From: Adiantum capillus-veneris
Lineage: Eukaryota > Streptophyta > Polypodiopsida > Polypodiales > Pteridaceae
Direction of reading: 5' to 3'
Assembly (NCBI GenBank): GCA_014529385.2
Contig: CM043963.1
Coordinates: 94,212,412-94,276,411 of the forward strand
DNA: 64,000 bases
The notes beneath the pieces are model-generated. The model had not been told where the DNA came from, made no database searches, and saw only the letters and a program-made list of their open reading frames with translations. Numbering within the stretch: position 1 is the first letter of the stretch; each line of letters starts with the position of its first letter. The position numbers were made by a program, and so were the translations under genes. Shown piece by piece: positions 45,189-57,354 of the stretch.

Positions 45189-45775
45189 CACTTGGATCAG
45201 AAGGGGTGGTGGCCTTCTGATTAGAATGGTACATATGTAAATATCTATTTAAGGTCTATTAAAAATTGGTCTATATAGAAACCATACTTATAATAACTAC
45301 CATAATTCAAAGGGGTAATGGTTTTTTTACAAAGCTTAAAAATATTTTTTTACAAGATTGAAATACATGTGCACTTTGGACGTTTGTTTTAAGTAAAAAA
45401 TTTGTAAGATGGACATGGATAACAGCTGATATAGTCCATTGACACCTGTAAAATGCATTCAAGTCTAACGTCTCTATTGTCTTGTTTGGATGGATGCAGG
45501 TGAAGACTCTATCGTTTCTTGGAATTTTTCTGGCTTGATGCAAATGACTGACTGTCCATGATTTCACTTGCTCCTACTACTTGGAAATTGCTTCTTTAAT
45601 GGGTCATTATCATTGTATACTAGAATGAGACCTCATTCTCATAAGCCATGTACAAAGATAATTTTAAAAATGAGTTGTTTTTGTACTAATCATTGCCTTT
45701 TTTTCTAAATCCAGTTATCTTTTGAACGTTAAAGTTCATTTATGTCTTATTATATAAGTAAAAACAGCTACACAC
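45189..45775 (+). repeat. Dispersed module, copy b
   Basis: The copy most similar to 37197-37850: GGATCAGAAGGGGTGGTGGCC, then AAGATGGACATGGATAACAG, CATTGACACCTGTAAAATGC, TTGTCTTGTTTGGATGGATG and ACCTCATTCTCATA. It runs into AAAACAGCTACACACACAAC and a short (AC)n. Confidence 0.8.
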
Positions 45776-46659
45776 ACAACACACACACACATTTTCTTAT
45801 TAATACTTTCCTGTTTTACCCCTTTGAAAACTCACACACTTATAGATTTACTTACCTTTGGCTACACATATCCAAAACATCGTGTTTTAGTAGTTCCCAT
45901 CTCTCTTTGAGCATTTTTTGGTTTGCTTTGGTTTGTCCCTCATGATTTATAGTTGTACCAATCGGTTTTATAAAGCCCAAACCGAAACAATAGGCTTTTT
46001 CCTTTTTTACTTCTTAGATGTAATAAAAACATCAAAATTCTATTTCAAATGTACATATGTTTTTTACAAAAATGTGTGTACTCACTTTTATTCATCTTTG
46101 TCAATTCTATTTTTGAAATGTATGGTTCAAGTTGTGGATAAGGTATATAGATTAATACTCCAACACACACAAATACGCACAAGAGCGTAACTTGAGCTCT
46201 CAATTTATGACCAAGATATTGACAAAGATACATAAACAATTAGATTATTAGGTATTTGACCTAGTTTTCTTATTGGGATACATATACACAATCATAATAT
46301 CCTTGGATTGGCTGGTTTAAAGGTTGTATGTATTACCATCTTACTTTTTTTTGTTCACTTTTTGTCAGGTATCTCAACACTACAAATACACTGCCCGAAT
46401 ACGGATCCTTAATAACCCAAAAAATATAGAAGCTATCAATAAAAAAACTCAAAAAGCTATCAATAGCCATTGTTTACGGGTAACAAGGCATGATTAGCGC
46501 CATCAAAAGGTTTGGTAAATGAACACCAAGATCTAGCTCTATATTAACATGATAGAATTTCACTTACTATGTGTATCCAAGCACTCATGTCCCACACTTA
46601 GCTTGTGCACATCTCTTGCTGCCATCACCCGAGCTTGTATCACACACACAAGCATGCAC
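45776..46659. other. Unassigned AT-rich sequence
   Basis: No domain seen. Short frames only. AACACACACAAATACGC near 46160 is an interrupted CA stretch. Confidence 0.4.
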
Positions 46660-46679
46660 GCACATGTGCGTGCGCGCGT

Positions 46680-46715
<36 letters not shown>

Positions 46716-46718
46716 GCA

Positions 46719-46761
<43 letters not shown>

Positions 46762-46805
46762 GCACGTACACACTCACACACACACACAAACACGCACATG
46801 TGCGT

Positions 46806-46845
<40 letters not shown>

Positions 46846-46937
46846 GCACGTACACACACACACACACACACAAACACGCACACGCACACGTGCACACACA
46901 CACACACACAGACACACACATACACACACATACACAC
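46660..46937. repeat. Compound (CA)n array with AAGCACGTA spacers
   Basis: (CA)n tracts interrupted by a recurring AAGCACGTACACACA (46713, 46761, 46844) and by AAACACGCACATGTGCGTGC blocks (46788 and earlier). The regular spacers show that the array grew by duplication of larger units, not only by dinucleotide slippage. Confidence 0.95.
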
Positions 46938-47662
46938 ATTTAAACATGACAGCTTGTTTTAACCTTGGTAGGTGTAAGCTTTCTATCTCATTCCAAATTC
47001 TGGTTTGGATTCCCCTATCACACCCTTGAGCCTCTTTTGACGAGATTCTCACATGTATATGGTATATGTATCTTCCTCGGCACATATTCTCTAATAATAC
47101 TTGCATACACTTTGATATCTATCTCAAGCCGGTATTGGTTAAGTTGGATATTGAATCTTGATGCATCAAGGACTTTGTCATATACATAAATTTTATATAA
47201 ATTTATTACCTGGCAGAAAATGCTGGAACTCTCTACGAATTGATTTCCATGTAACTACCCCACCTACCTTCCTTATGGTCCTAGTTGTCTAAGGCCTTGT
47301 TTGGCACTTGGCAGATAAAAAAAAATGTTCATTTACTTTGCATGTGCATACATCTACACACGCACACACACCCTCCACAAGACTCGCAAGGAGGTTTAAA
47401 AATGGGCCCTCAGTGTCTCTCCCTATCTTCTTTTTGTGAACCTTATCAATAGCGGTGTTTATCCCTGGCTACACTTGCTCATCGTTTTAAGCACCACCTT
47501 CTCTGTAATAGCACCGTTTTCTCTGTGATAACCTTATACACACTGTGATCTGCAAAGCCGTGGATGCAATTCGCTCGCCTCTTGCTTACCCGGCCTCAGG
47601 GTTTTCAAAGATCGCCTTCTCCACTCGCCCTCACTGGCTCAGCTGATACGTGAAGATTGTTC
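46938..47662. other. Unassigned sequence
   Basis: Nothing recognised in either strand. Confidence 0.4.

Positions 47663-47736
<74 letters not shown>
47663..47736. repeat. (CA)n microsatellite
   Basis: About 37 uninterrupted units. Confidence 0.98.
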
Positions 47737-47738
<2 letters not shown>

Positions 47739-49489
47739 GGCTAAAAGAGGACCTCTCAGGCTCGCATCTTGGCATGCCCATAACGTATGAATGCCTCATG
47801 CAAACAGGGATTGAAAAATTCCTTGTTCCTTACGCCTCCTCCAGTACCTGGAGCATCCTCTACACTCTATTGTCGAGCATAACAACAATGCATGGAAACA
47901 GTCTTCTCACTTCTTTGACCTGTCCCTTTCCAACATTCGAATGATAAGCATCAGCATTTTGTCACCAGGTCGATGGTCCCTGGTTACAACTAGAATGGCA
48001 TACAGTCCCCATTCGATAGTCTATGATGGAAGCATATCTTGAAAACAGCAAGAAGTTGCAACCAATGGCCTTATTTCGACCGCATCATGCTTGGCTATGT
48101 TCAAACAAACAGGAGAAGTGGACACACAGGTAGGTGCATTTGCACCTACTCAATAAATTTTATTTTTTTAATAAATGGTTATTACTGATGTGCTATCTCC
48201 CCAAGCTAATCAAGCTTGTTACAAATGTATGCCGTAAACCTTTGAGCTTGATATGTTAATGATTGATTATTACGAAAACATGATTAACATCATGCCTTGA
48301 AACCTAGATAAGGGTATGTATAAAAATAACAAATGATGGACTTGTGGAAAATCGGATCAAAGTACAGGTTGAATGCTGTTCTTTTTATTATAATGGTTGC
48401 TGGTTATCTTGGACATCTTTCACACTTCATGTTTTCTGCCTCGATTGTCGTGCCTTATTATTGGGGCTCCCTCTCACATACATAACACCATTGGGATGCA
48501 ATTTGCTGAGACGAGTTGTAGTACTATGCAGTGATGCTTGACATGTTATGGTTCTCAAGTTCAACTCAGACTACCAGCATCTGGGTACCTTTATGCCCCT
48601 CGCACACAGGCATACATGAAGCTTCACAAGCCCTGGACATACACTGTCATTCTTGAGTTACAAATAGAATGTATCAAGAGTATGTCACTGCTAAAGGATG
48701 CATAAGGACACATAGACACGCGATTCATAGCACACATAGACACGCTTACTGTTAATACTTTGGTAGTATGCTCATAAGCTGCTAGATATTTCTCATATGG
48801 ATTTGTTTGATAGCCAGGTAGTAACGATAAAGTTTGCGTGTTTGTACTTTTTGATGCACCCTTTGATGCACTTTCTGGGTCCTATAATGCTACCTCTATG
48901 AAGTTTTAATAATAATTGCAGGCTGATTGTACATAACAATTTAAACATCCGCCTCACAATATGGTTTTGGTAGACCAGAGTTGGGGATCCATTGGCACTA
49001 TTATCTACCTGGGTTGCTAACTATGTTAGTCATTTGGGTAATGAAAGATCTTAAGAAAAATGTTATTACCTAGTTCAAACTTCTTGTCACCACATGGTTT
49101 TTTGCAGTTGATGCTGGCCTTTTTACATTTATGGTGGTAGGTGTATGACTATAGCGTATGGCTGTAGCTGAGTATATTCACCTTGTAGTAATGAGAACTG
49201 CTTTTCAACACTTTTCTCTTTGTTGAATAGATGCATAACTTTTGCATTTAGTGTTAGTGCTTTACTTTGAACATACTCCAATGTTTTTAAATAGAGCCTT
49301 AATCCTCACGTGAGGGTCTCGGATGAGATGGCAGTAGACTGGACTTTTGAAAATCAATTCAAAATACAAAGGAGATGCTATCAACTTTTTTGGAATTAAA
49401 TGATGAAAACATTATCGAAAATTAATGGCTCATTCTTTAAACTTAATATTTGATCTATGTTATGATGTTAGTTTTTGTTGTAATTTTTG
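47737..49489. other. Unassigned sequence
   Basis: No coding frame beyond 65 codons and no recognised domain. At 48708-48745 ACACATAGACACGC occurs twice. CCTCACGTGAGG at 49313-49324 is a 12-bp palindrome with a CACGTG core. Confidence 0.4.
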
Positions 49490-49620
49490 ACACCAATAAG
49501 AAGGGGAGGGAGTCGTTGACACCTTTCTTCCCAAGTAATGCCAGTTCTGACAGGCTTGTGTTTCTTGGATGGTGACAGGTAAGAGATTCTTTCCTTGGGA
49601 TTACAACGACGACTGCAGTA
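49490..49620 (+). repeat. Dispersed module, copy c (core only)
   Basis: The text GTCGTTGACACCTTTCTTCC, then TTCTGACAGGCTTGTGTTTC, TTGGATGGTGACAGGTAAG and TTTCCTTGGG is collinear with copy b (CATTGACACCTGTAAAATGC ... GTCTTGTTTGGATGGATGC ... TTTCTTGGA). Confidence 0.55.
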
Positions 49621-49869
49621 CTAATAGAAGATCATCCACCATTTGGTTATTAATTTATTGATAGATAACCCTTGTATATGATTTTTTGATAATAACATGT
49701 AATACACTATATGTTAGTGTCAAGTAAAAATGTCAATTGTAGTCTTTACTTTATCTACTTGTTATCTATGTATACATAAGGTTCGGTTATTTACAAGTTG
49801 ACTGGTCTCTAGTTCCATTGTATGGTTCAATAGTTGGTGAACTCAAACTATTGTTAGATAATCAATCTT

Positions 49870-49870
<1 letters not shown>

Positions 49871-49904
<34 letters not shown>

Positions 49905-49908
49905 CACG

Positions 49909-49978
<70 letters not shown>
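49871..49978. repeat. (CA)n microsatellite with ACGC interruptions
   Basis: About 50 units, interrupted by AAACGCACGCACGC at 49900. Confidence 0.97.
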
Positions 49979-49980
<2 letters not shown>

Positions 49981-50376
49981 ATTCTTACTTTGGCTGACCC
50001 ATCACTCATACAAGACCCCACTGATTATAGCAACCATACAACACAACAATAAATTTTGCTCTTCTTATATACTTAATCGCCACTAACTATTGGTTGATTG
50101 ATACATATTGCAAAAAAACCAAGCTTCGAGAAGTATGAAATCCATGAACAATATTACATCTCTAAGAAATATATGACATAGTGGTTCATTCGGCCCGTGG
50201 ATAGCATGTGTACATGCTGGAAAGAAAAACCTCCCCCTTTTTTTTTCTAAATAATTGAGCCCACATTGGTGTAATTCTGCAGATATCTGCTTTTATGTAG
50301 CATTTGGCTTGAATCTCTAATGCATCTTCTTTCCCCCTTAATGTATAGGTTTTATGATGTCCAATAATATTTTACC

Positions 50377-50546
50377 CAGTTTCTAAACTTCAACATATCC
50401 CATAAAGATATGTCAGCTGGGGATTTCCAGCTGTTTAAACATTACTCTGGGTCATCGAACCACAACAAGTAATAATAATTACAATATATATAATTTTTTG
50501 TTCCTTGTTTAGTAAAGATCCCAATTGCTACCACAAGCACATGAAT

Positions 50547-50642
<96 letters not shown>

Positions 50643-50830
50643 TGCCAAGGAATATTAACGTCAGTTTCTAAACTTCAACATATCCCATAAAGATATGTCA
50701 GTTGGGGATTTCTAGCTGTTTAAACATTACTCTAGGTCATTGACCCACAACAAGTAATAATAATTACAATATATATAATTTTTTGTTCCTTGTTTAGTAA
50801 AGATCCCAACTGCTACCACAAGCACATGAA

Positions 50831-50899
<69 letters not shown>

Positions 50900-50929
50900 C
50901 ACAAAAATGCCAAGGAATATTAACTTAAA
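50377..50929. repeat. 285-bp tandem duplication that includes a (CA)n tract
   Basis: Two units starting CAGTTTCTAAACTTCAACAT at 50377 and 50662. Each holds AAAGATATGTCAG, GTTTAAACATTACTC, ATTACAATATATATAATT, a (CA)n tract (50549-50641 and 50832-50897) and AAAATGCCAAGGAATATTAA. The unique parts differ at only a few bases, so the duplication is recent. Confidence 0.95.
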
Positions 50930-51049
50930 ATGGGGAAATTAAATTTCCCTTAGCCGGAAATATTACCTGCTTCGTGTGTAACTAGGCTTAAAAAATCCTT
51001 TTAAGGTATTTTTTCACTTGGTGAGCATTACTAAATTGAGGCATACTCA

Positions 51050-51300
51050 GATCGAGTAAAGAGAATTAGGTGAAGCTCTGCAGCACGCTAATTTTGCCAG
51101 CGAAATTGGGAATCATCACATCTGTAGACGAGAGATTCTAGCGTGGCACATGGGCCATTCATGGCAAACTACCTCCACCGAATGCATGGGTGTAGATGAT
51201 CTGCAAGACTCTACGTATGGGTTGTGGAATTTTGGCCTGTGTCGCAACAACATTATAAAAGGTGAGAGTCTCCCTCACTTAACTGGCTCGTATGTGCTTT
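51050..51300 (+). promoter_or_regulatory. Promoter-like module 1 (TATA box plus GTGAG/CTCAC stem)
   Basis: ATTATAAAAGGTGAGAGTCT at 51253 is followed by CCCTCACTT. The GTGAG and CTCAC arms can pair around the expected start site. The same arrangement recurs at 53812 and 63151. Confidence 0.45.
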
Positions 51301-51348
51301 TGTATTCTCTGTGTGTAATTGAGGTTTAGTGCCTGAGTGGTTGAGCTT

Positions 51349-51512
<164 letters not shown>

Positions 51513-52592
51513 TTGGCCCTACCAAAATGTTCCTCACTATGAAAACAATTCACATTAACACATGTAATGGTACTTGCATTTTGTGGCACATGAATCATGG
51601 AGCATAATGATTCTCAAAGCCATTGTTCAAACTCTCTTTTTTTCTTGACACTAACATCCAGGAAATCAATGACATGGATGGAGCAACACACTCCAAGGAG
51701 CAATGAATGATACCACTTGATAACAACTTGGTGATTTCAACCCCCTAATAGTTTTGAGATCTTTCATCCCTACAACCATAGACAATTTGTTCAAGTCTTC
51801 CCCACATGAATCAGTTATTGTTTCCCATATATTTGCACAAACCCAATAATTATAAAATCCATTTTCCCACCTCAATGATCATGGAATCAGTGCATTCTTG
51901 ATGTTATATGCTACACTACGTGATATAAAAATTGATAGTTGGCTTCAACTTATTTATGCCAGGAAATTGTCTTGTTTGTAATTGATCATGCTAAAGTTGG
52001 CTAAGTTTTTTGCATATAAGAGTGAACAATTGGATGGTATGAAGAGAAAGTCACTCTCTTGATGTAGTATACACAAAACTGCCTGTCTGCTCTTAGCCCT
52101 CGAGAATGGTTATAAGATGGTACTTTAATCTTATTCTTCCCCATGTTGTGATTATTGATGTAGTTTTAAGGAAGAATGGCTCTGTGCTATGCTCAAATTT
52201 GGGGTGTTCCGCACCTTGTTGTGCATGGGAATACTTCTTTAATCTCATTAGGTGCTACACATTACAGTAGAGTGTAAAGGGTAAAAAAAATTCCGGTCGC
52301 TTATCCTACCAACTTTTACGTGAAATGAGGCTAGATTAACACCGCTTAAGGCTTGCCTATACCCTACCTATACTGAACGCCAAATGATGCCTTCTACATC
52401 TACCTGTCTGCACTCTATATATTACGCACTCATAGCCCAAAATTGCTCCCTTCTTAAGTGACCATCACTTAGTTTTACACACACACACACACACACACAA
52501 AAAAAAAAAATAGCATGAGGTCTTTCATCTGACTCTTCTGTTACATGGGACAAAAAGAAGCAGGGCTGATAAGTATTTTGGGAGCCCCTCAT
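51513..52592. other. Unassigned sequence
   Basis: No recognised feature except a short (CA)10 with a following A-run at 52479-52510. Confidence 0.4.
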
Positions 52593-53108
52593 CTACATCT
52601 CTATTAAACCGCCCATTACATGATCACACAAACAACTATCGCAGTAAAAACAGGTGTTTGGACGCTTTGCTAAAGGCAAGATACGAGTCGCCAAGACTAA
52701 CCCATACTCCTGGGTGCGTGGAGTACTGTTAAAATACCCTCTTAATTGATGACCATAACTACGATACAAAAAGATCTTATGAGGTGGAAGGAATTGGGCT
52801 AGTAGGTATAACCGCTCTGAAAAACCTGGCTTCAATGAATGTTCTATGTAATAATACTGTGGCCCTAGGCCCAGAGCTTCAGTAACCATCGCCAATCAGA
52901 TATTGTTCCTAAAATGCTCATGACCCCAAAGGGTTACACGAGTCACTCGATTTTGATATGACCACCATTTAGTCTGGGAAACAGAGGTTCCTAATTGCGG
53001 GAATAGATGTAGTTCATAACGGTGTAAAGTAGCTCTCCGAGTAGAGTCACCTGATTGATAAAAGTGTGCTGTTGCTATAGAAAAAAACAGTTCTCGATTG
53101 TAGGCCAT
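52593..53108 (-). CDS. Unidentified ORF with one in-frame TGA
   Basis: Two frames meet exactly: 53108-52896 (70 codons and TGA) and 52895-52593 (100 codons). So one 171-codon frame is broken by a single TGA after HEHFRNNI. The ATG at 53108 has a good plant context (AGAAAATGG), and an in-frame stop lies five codons upstream. The product is rich in aromatic residues and Arg/His (MAYNRELFFSIATAHF, QTKWWSYQNRVTRV, GPQYYYIEHSLKPG) and has a late Cys cluster, CFYCDSCLCDHV. It has no signal peptide or clear membrane segment. I recognise no family. It lies between two promoter-like modules in gene-poor DNA. It may be a decayed gene, a fragment of an unknown element, or chance. Confidence 0.35.
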
Positions 53109-53109
53109 T

Positions 53110-53528
53110 TTCTGATTAACTCACCTGAGGAGCAAATATACGGATATGTAAATTACTTGAGTATAGTTACTCCTTACTGTTACCTTGGACGTGTTTATGT
53201 ATAAGTGTCATCTGGATTTTATTGACCCACATTTTGACTTTGAGTCGGAATTGGAAGTAATAATTAACCACAAAAAAGTGGTGTTGCTATGTAGTGTATC
53301 GTACAACGTTAAGATCCTTTCTGGTATACTGTACCCTAGTGGATGGCTGCATGACTTAAGCTGAGTATAAGGTTCATTTGGTAAATGGGATGTGGGGGAT
53401 CAACCTGAGCCAGGTTCAAAAAGCTCGTAAGGTAATCCGAACCGGGTATCGACCGCATTTGGTTTTTTTTAGTTGGTATACATAATGTGAGTTGGTATTA
53501 TTGGACTTGACCTTGCTTTAAGGTAAAT

Positions 53529-53531
<3 letters not shown>
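53110..53531. other. Unassigned sequence
   Basis: No feature recognised. T-rich runs near 53461. Confidence 0.4.

Positions 53532-53568
<37 letters not shown>
53532..53568. repeat. (CT)n microsatellite
   Basis: About 18 units. Confidence 0.96.
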
Positions 53569-53570
<2 letters not shown>

Positions 53571-53639
53571 CACTCAGTAGCGTATTTTAAAAGCTTCTCT
53601 ATTGAGTCGGGGCTGCCTGCAACACGCCACTGCCTGCGC

Positions 53640-53860
53640 TAGGGTTGAGGTGGCAGGTGAGTGTAGCAGCGAGTGCTGGGGCGAGTTGATCAAGATCAAA
53701 CCGGATCTTCAGCTGGGATTATCTTGGAGTATCTGGCCCGTATAGGCGCTATCTAATGCTGTAGCTAGTCCGAGTCTGTGGCGGATCTGCTCCCGATTTG
53801 CTTCAGCAAAGTATAAATACCCCTTAAAAAAGTGAGTAGTCTTACTGCTGTATTCACTTG
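53640..53860 (+). promoter_or_regulatory. Promoter-like module 2
   Basis: AGTATAAATACCCC at 53811 is followed by AAAAGTGAGTAG and, further on, TATTCACTT, in the same order as modules 1 and 3. The upstream 170 bp is relatively GC-rich (GAGGTGGCAGG, GGCGGATCTGC), as is common for proximal promoters. Confidence 0.45.
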
Positions 53861-54140
53861 TGTGCATTCTATATTGTGTGGGTTAGAAGATATTTTCTAC
53901 TGTGTGCTCAATCATGCCGAAAAAGAATGGAAAGGGATTGTGGAAGCTTCTTCGTCTCCTAATCTACAGGTTAAACAAATTTTCTGTCTTGCTCTAGAGA
54001 ATTTCTATAAATACTGTGTAGCTTTGCTGAGACTGTTTGATAAAGTTTTTTTAAAAAACCCAGTTAATTTGTTTCCGGATACTGACCTTTCTTGTAAGGG
54101 GTCTAAGAGGAGATATAAGATTGGCTTACTTAGGGATTGA
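53832..54140 (+). other. 102-codon open frame without ATG
   Basis: Open from GTG at 53832, just after the TATA-like box, with text such as SILCGLEDIFYCVLNHAEKE and FKVFLKNP-like Lys/Leu-rich sequence. No ATG is placed suitably and no family is recognised. Its end, GATACTGACCTTTCTT, recurs at 54711, so at least part is repeat. Weakly supported. Confidence 0.2.
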
Positions 54141-54502
54141 TGCAAGTTATGGACTTATGTGGTATGGGTCCGTGAAATCGGTGGAAGGGGAAATAAAAAA
54201 CTGGTTTTGTATGCTTTATCCTTTTTGGTGGGGATTAGTCTGACACTATCGGCTAAGGAATAATATGACTTGAGCATGTCTAATGGCATGATTATGGAGC
54301 GGATTGCATTGGAAAAGGTAAAGTTAGCTGGGATTTTTCAATTGTTTGATGTATGTCTAGCTGGTCTTTGCATAGAGCTAGAAATTCACAAATATCGATC
54401 TAAAAAAATAAGCTAAAAATAGTGTGCATGTAAGGTTGGAGACCTATGTCTGCTGTAATACTAAGGAGTCGGAGTACATTTTGTACATGTGCTGACCTCA
54501 CG
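54141..54502. other. Unassigned sequence
   Basis: AT-rich, with no coding frame or recognised repeat. Confidence 0.35.
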
Positions 54503-54715
54503 CTGAATAAACTCAGAATACTGGTACCGAATTTTTGGAATGAAGAGACTTTGAATAAATGAAAGGTTGTTTTCAGATTTGCTGACCATATTGGATACTG
54601 AATAAACTCAGTATTCTGAATAAACTCAGAATACTGGTACCGAATTTTTGGAATGAAGAGACTTTGAATAAATGAAAGGCTGTTTTCAGATTTGCTGACC
54701 ATATTGGATACTGAC
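54503..54715. repeat. 113-bp tandem duplication
   Basis: Units starting CTGAATAAACTCAGAATACT at 54503 and 54616, nearly identical through GACCATATTGGATACTGA. The junction carries a third partial CTGAATAAACTCAG. Confidence 0.93.
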
Positions 54716-55742
54716 CTTTCTTATGTCAAACAGAAAATATCTCTTACTCTAGAGACTGGCAATTGTTTTTTTGAAGCTATGCTGAAAAAAGTTTTGAAAG
54801 GCCTTGAAAACCAGTAATATAGATTTTTTAAAATGGAAAATTGTTCCGAAAACTGTTCTTATAGGTTTATGGGAGTAATTTAGTGGGAGTACATGTCTGC
54901 TCTGGGACAGATAGGAAATTGTAACCCTCTTTGACTAATGGTGTTTGTTTTCGTAAAATAAACAAAAAAATAGATATATAACCTGGTTCTGGAAACTGAC
55001 TCTTACTGTTATGGGAAGAAGTGTGAATGGCTCAGTTAAACTAAGAACTACCTAAATTTTTTTGAATGATGGTTGTAATATGTCTGGTTGCCGTAAAAAG
55101 TGCTGTAAAACTCGTTTTCTGAGGAATAATCTGTAATTAAAAAAAAAAGAAAAATGGGGAGACTGCCAAGTATAAGGGAGTTTGACTGCTGAGGAAAGAG
55201 GATTGTATGGTACTTAAAGGAAAGGAATTGTATATATGGGTGATGATGTTATGTTCTGTTAAAAAACTACTCAATAGATGTAATGTACTCTTGAAAGGGA
55301 TATCGCGGATCGAAAAAAAAACCAGAAATTCACAAAAAAATGATCCGTAATGATCTTATAAGGTTGAAAAGATATTTTGGTTTATTATAAAGGTCCTTTG
55401 AGTAAGAGGACAGTCCCTTGACTGATTCACTTTCTAGTTCCGGTACCTATTCTATTGAATCAGCTGTAGATTATTCTTAGGGCACTTAATACAGGTTTCG
55501 AAATGGTGTCCTGTCGTCTGATATTTGGTTGGTAGTAAGTAGTATCTCATAACCACGTGTAGGAGTAAATTTTGGTTTTGCAAATTGACTTAACCATTTT
55601 TACCATATTACATCACCTACTAGTAAGATCGAATTGTTTTTTAGAGCAGATGCCTATCTCACTGAGTCGGCTAAAAACTATTTTGTATTTACCTAGTACT
55701 AGCTTCTGATATGTTGCTCTTTCTCTAATTCTTTATAAAGCT
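54716..55742. other. Unassigned AT-rich sequence
   Basis: Many A-runs and no coding frame. ACTGACTCTTACTG near 54998 is a weak echo of the GATACTGACCTTTCTT motif. Confidence 0.35.
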
Positions 55743-55848
55743 AAGAGTGGCAACACATACTGGATTGATTAAGAGTGGCAATACATACCGGATTGTCTAT
55801 AGAGCGAAAGAGTGGCATCACATACCGGATTGATTAAGCTGGTTTCAA
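55743..55848. repeat. Three-unit tandem repeat
   Basis: AAGAGTGGCAACACATAC, then GGATTGATT, occurs at about 55743, 55770 and 55808 with spacers of slightly different length. Confidence 0.9.
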
Positions 55849-56762
55849 AGTTACTTGATCTTTTTTACATCACATACTATGAAGTGTAGTGATAGTGTTC
55901 GATGACTTACCGTTACTTCAACATAGTGACTGAGGTCTGAAGGTCTTGGTTGGTTTGAACCTCGGCTATTCAATAGAATTTGCTTGTCATCATCTGCTGG
56001 CTTCCTAATTTCACTCAAGTATATATGAACTGATTCGTACCTAACATCTTGCAGTATATACAAAAAAGCTTCTAGAAGTTGGTTTTAAAGGCCTTGGTAT
56101 TATAAGGAAAGTCATATAATTCCCTTTAATTGATCTTTGCTGGTTAATCTTTTGTCGTATCTTTCTCGGACAAGGTCTGAGTCTGTTCTAAGGACTGACT
56201 CATCTAGGGCTTTATGATATATTTTAAAAAAACAGTTTATATCTGGCTTGGGCTACAATATGTCATATATGACATGATAAGCATAGATATTTCTTGTGAA
56301 ATAATGTTTTTTTTTAAATAATAAAGAAAGGGAGTGAGCTCAGGTTTATAAATTTGTAAGTTCTTAGAAGATTTTTTTGAAGATATCTCAAGGTGCTTAT
56401 AAAAAGGGTCTTGAAGTAGGATCTGTTCTAAAAGATTGTTTTTTTCTATACTTCAAAACACAAGGATGAGGTGGTCCTTAATGGAGCTGTGATCTGGCTT
56501 GAGATTAACTATGCCTACCGATAGAGAGTGAAATTCTCTCCAATCAGATTAAAAAATAAGTTTTTCTTTTTCCTAAAAACTTAAGTGTAGCAAAGAAAGT
56601 TTTTTAAAAAAATAAAAAAAGATATATATATAAAATTGAGGAATAAACAGATACATAGCTGCTTTATGGGTTCACTTTCCTTTATCAGATTGGCAAAAAT
56701 GCCAAAGAAATGTTTTTTCAAATATAAACAATATACTAGTTAAGAACTATGTGTTTTTTTTA
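55849..56762. other. Unassigned AT-rich sequence
   Basis: No coding frame and no recognised repeat. It leads into the dispersed module and the RT copies. Confidence 0.35.
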
Positions 56763-57150
56763 AGGTGACATGGATAACAACTGGGATGCCCTGCATCACC
56801 TGCGTACAGTCACGTGCTAACGAATAGTTTTCTTGTGGCTGTGGGTGCAGATGAGGGCTACCTTCCTTGATTAAAATGTCCAGTTCTTAACAAACGGTGG
56901 ATCTCTTAGTATGACGCAAATTTTCCCAGACTTTGGGTTTATGGATTCTTGAGCTGTATCTTGATATCTTCATTACCTTGTACAAAATTTATTTTCAACT
57001 GCAAATAAATTATTGTGCAAAGCCACTATACTTTTCTAGAATTGTTAGTCTATGAACAATTAGTGTTCGTTTGCGCATATATACATAGATTTAAAACTGC
57101 TACACACACAATAAACGCAAAAGGGAGATTGACTTGACTGTTGGTATCTC
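56763..57150 (+). repeat. Dispersed module, copy d, directly upstream of the RT gene
   Basis: GGTGACATGGATAACAACTG, then CACCTGCGTACAGTCACG, CTAACGAATAGTTTTCTTG, GGGTGCAGATGAGG and CTTCCTTG follow the order of copies a and b. The end, TTTAAAACTGCTACACACAC, matches AAAACAGCTACACACACA after copy b. It ends about 200 bp before the first RT-gene text at 57355, so it could be the 5' region of the same element. Confidence 0.55.
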
Positions 57151-57354
57151 TCAAACTATGACTCTAGAAACTTTCGCCTATGATAGTATAATGGTTACAC
57201 TCTTATAGGTTGGTGTGCTATCACATAGTCTCTGTGGTTTTTTTAACCTGACTGGTGATAAGGTTGCTAGAACTACCATACCACTTTATATTCATTTTTC
57301 ACTCTTTACTTTAGATACTATCATTTACATTATCTATTACTTCTGTTTACCAGG

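Noticed and set aside
46549-47106. Long overlapping ORFs of Thr-His or Cys-Val repeats on both strands
   Set aside because: They are translations of (CA)n and (TG)n tracts. The same applies to frames at 47605-47799, 50442-50690 and 51253-51607.
54400-54702. 100-codon minus-strand ORF with internal repeats
   Set aside because: It is produced by the 113-bp tandem duplication and has no domain.
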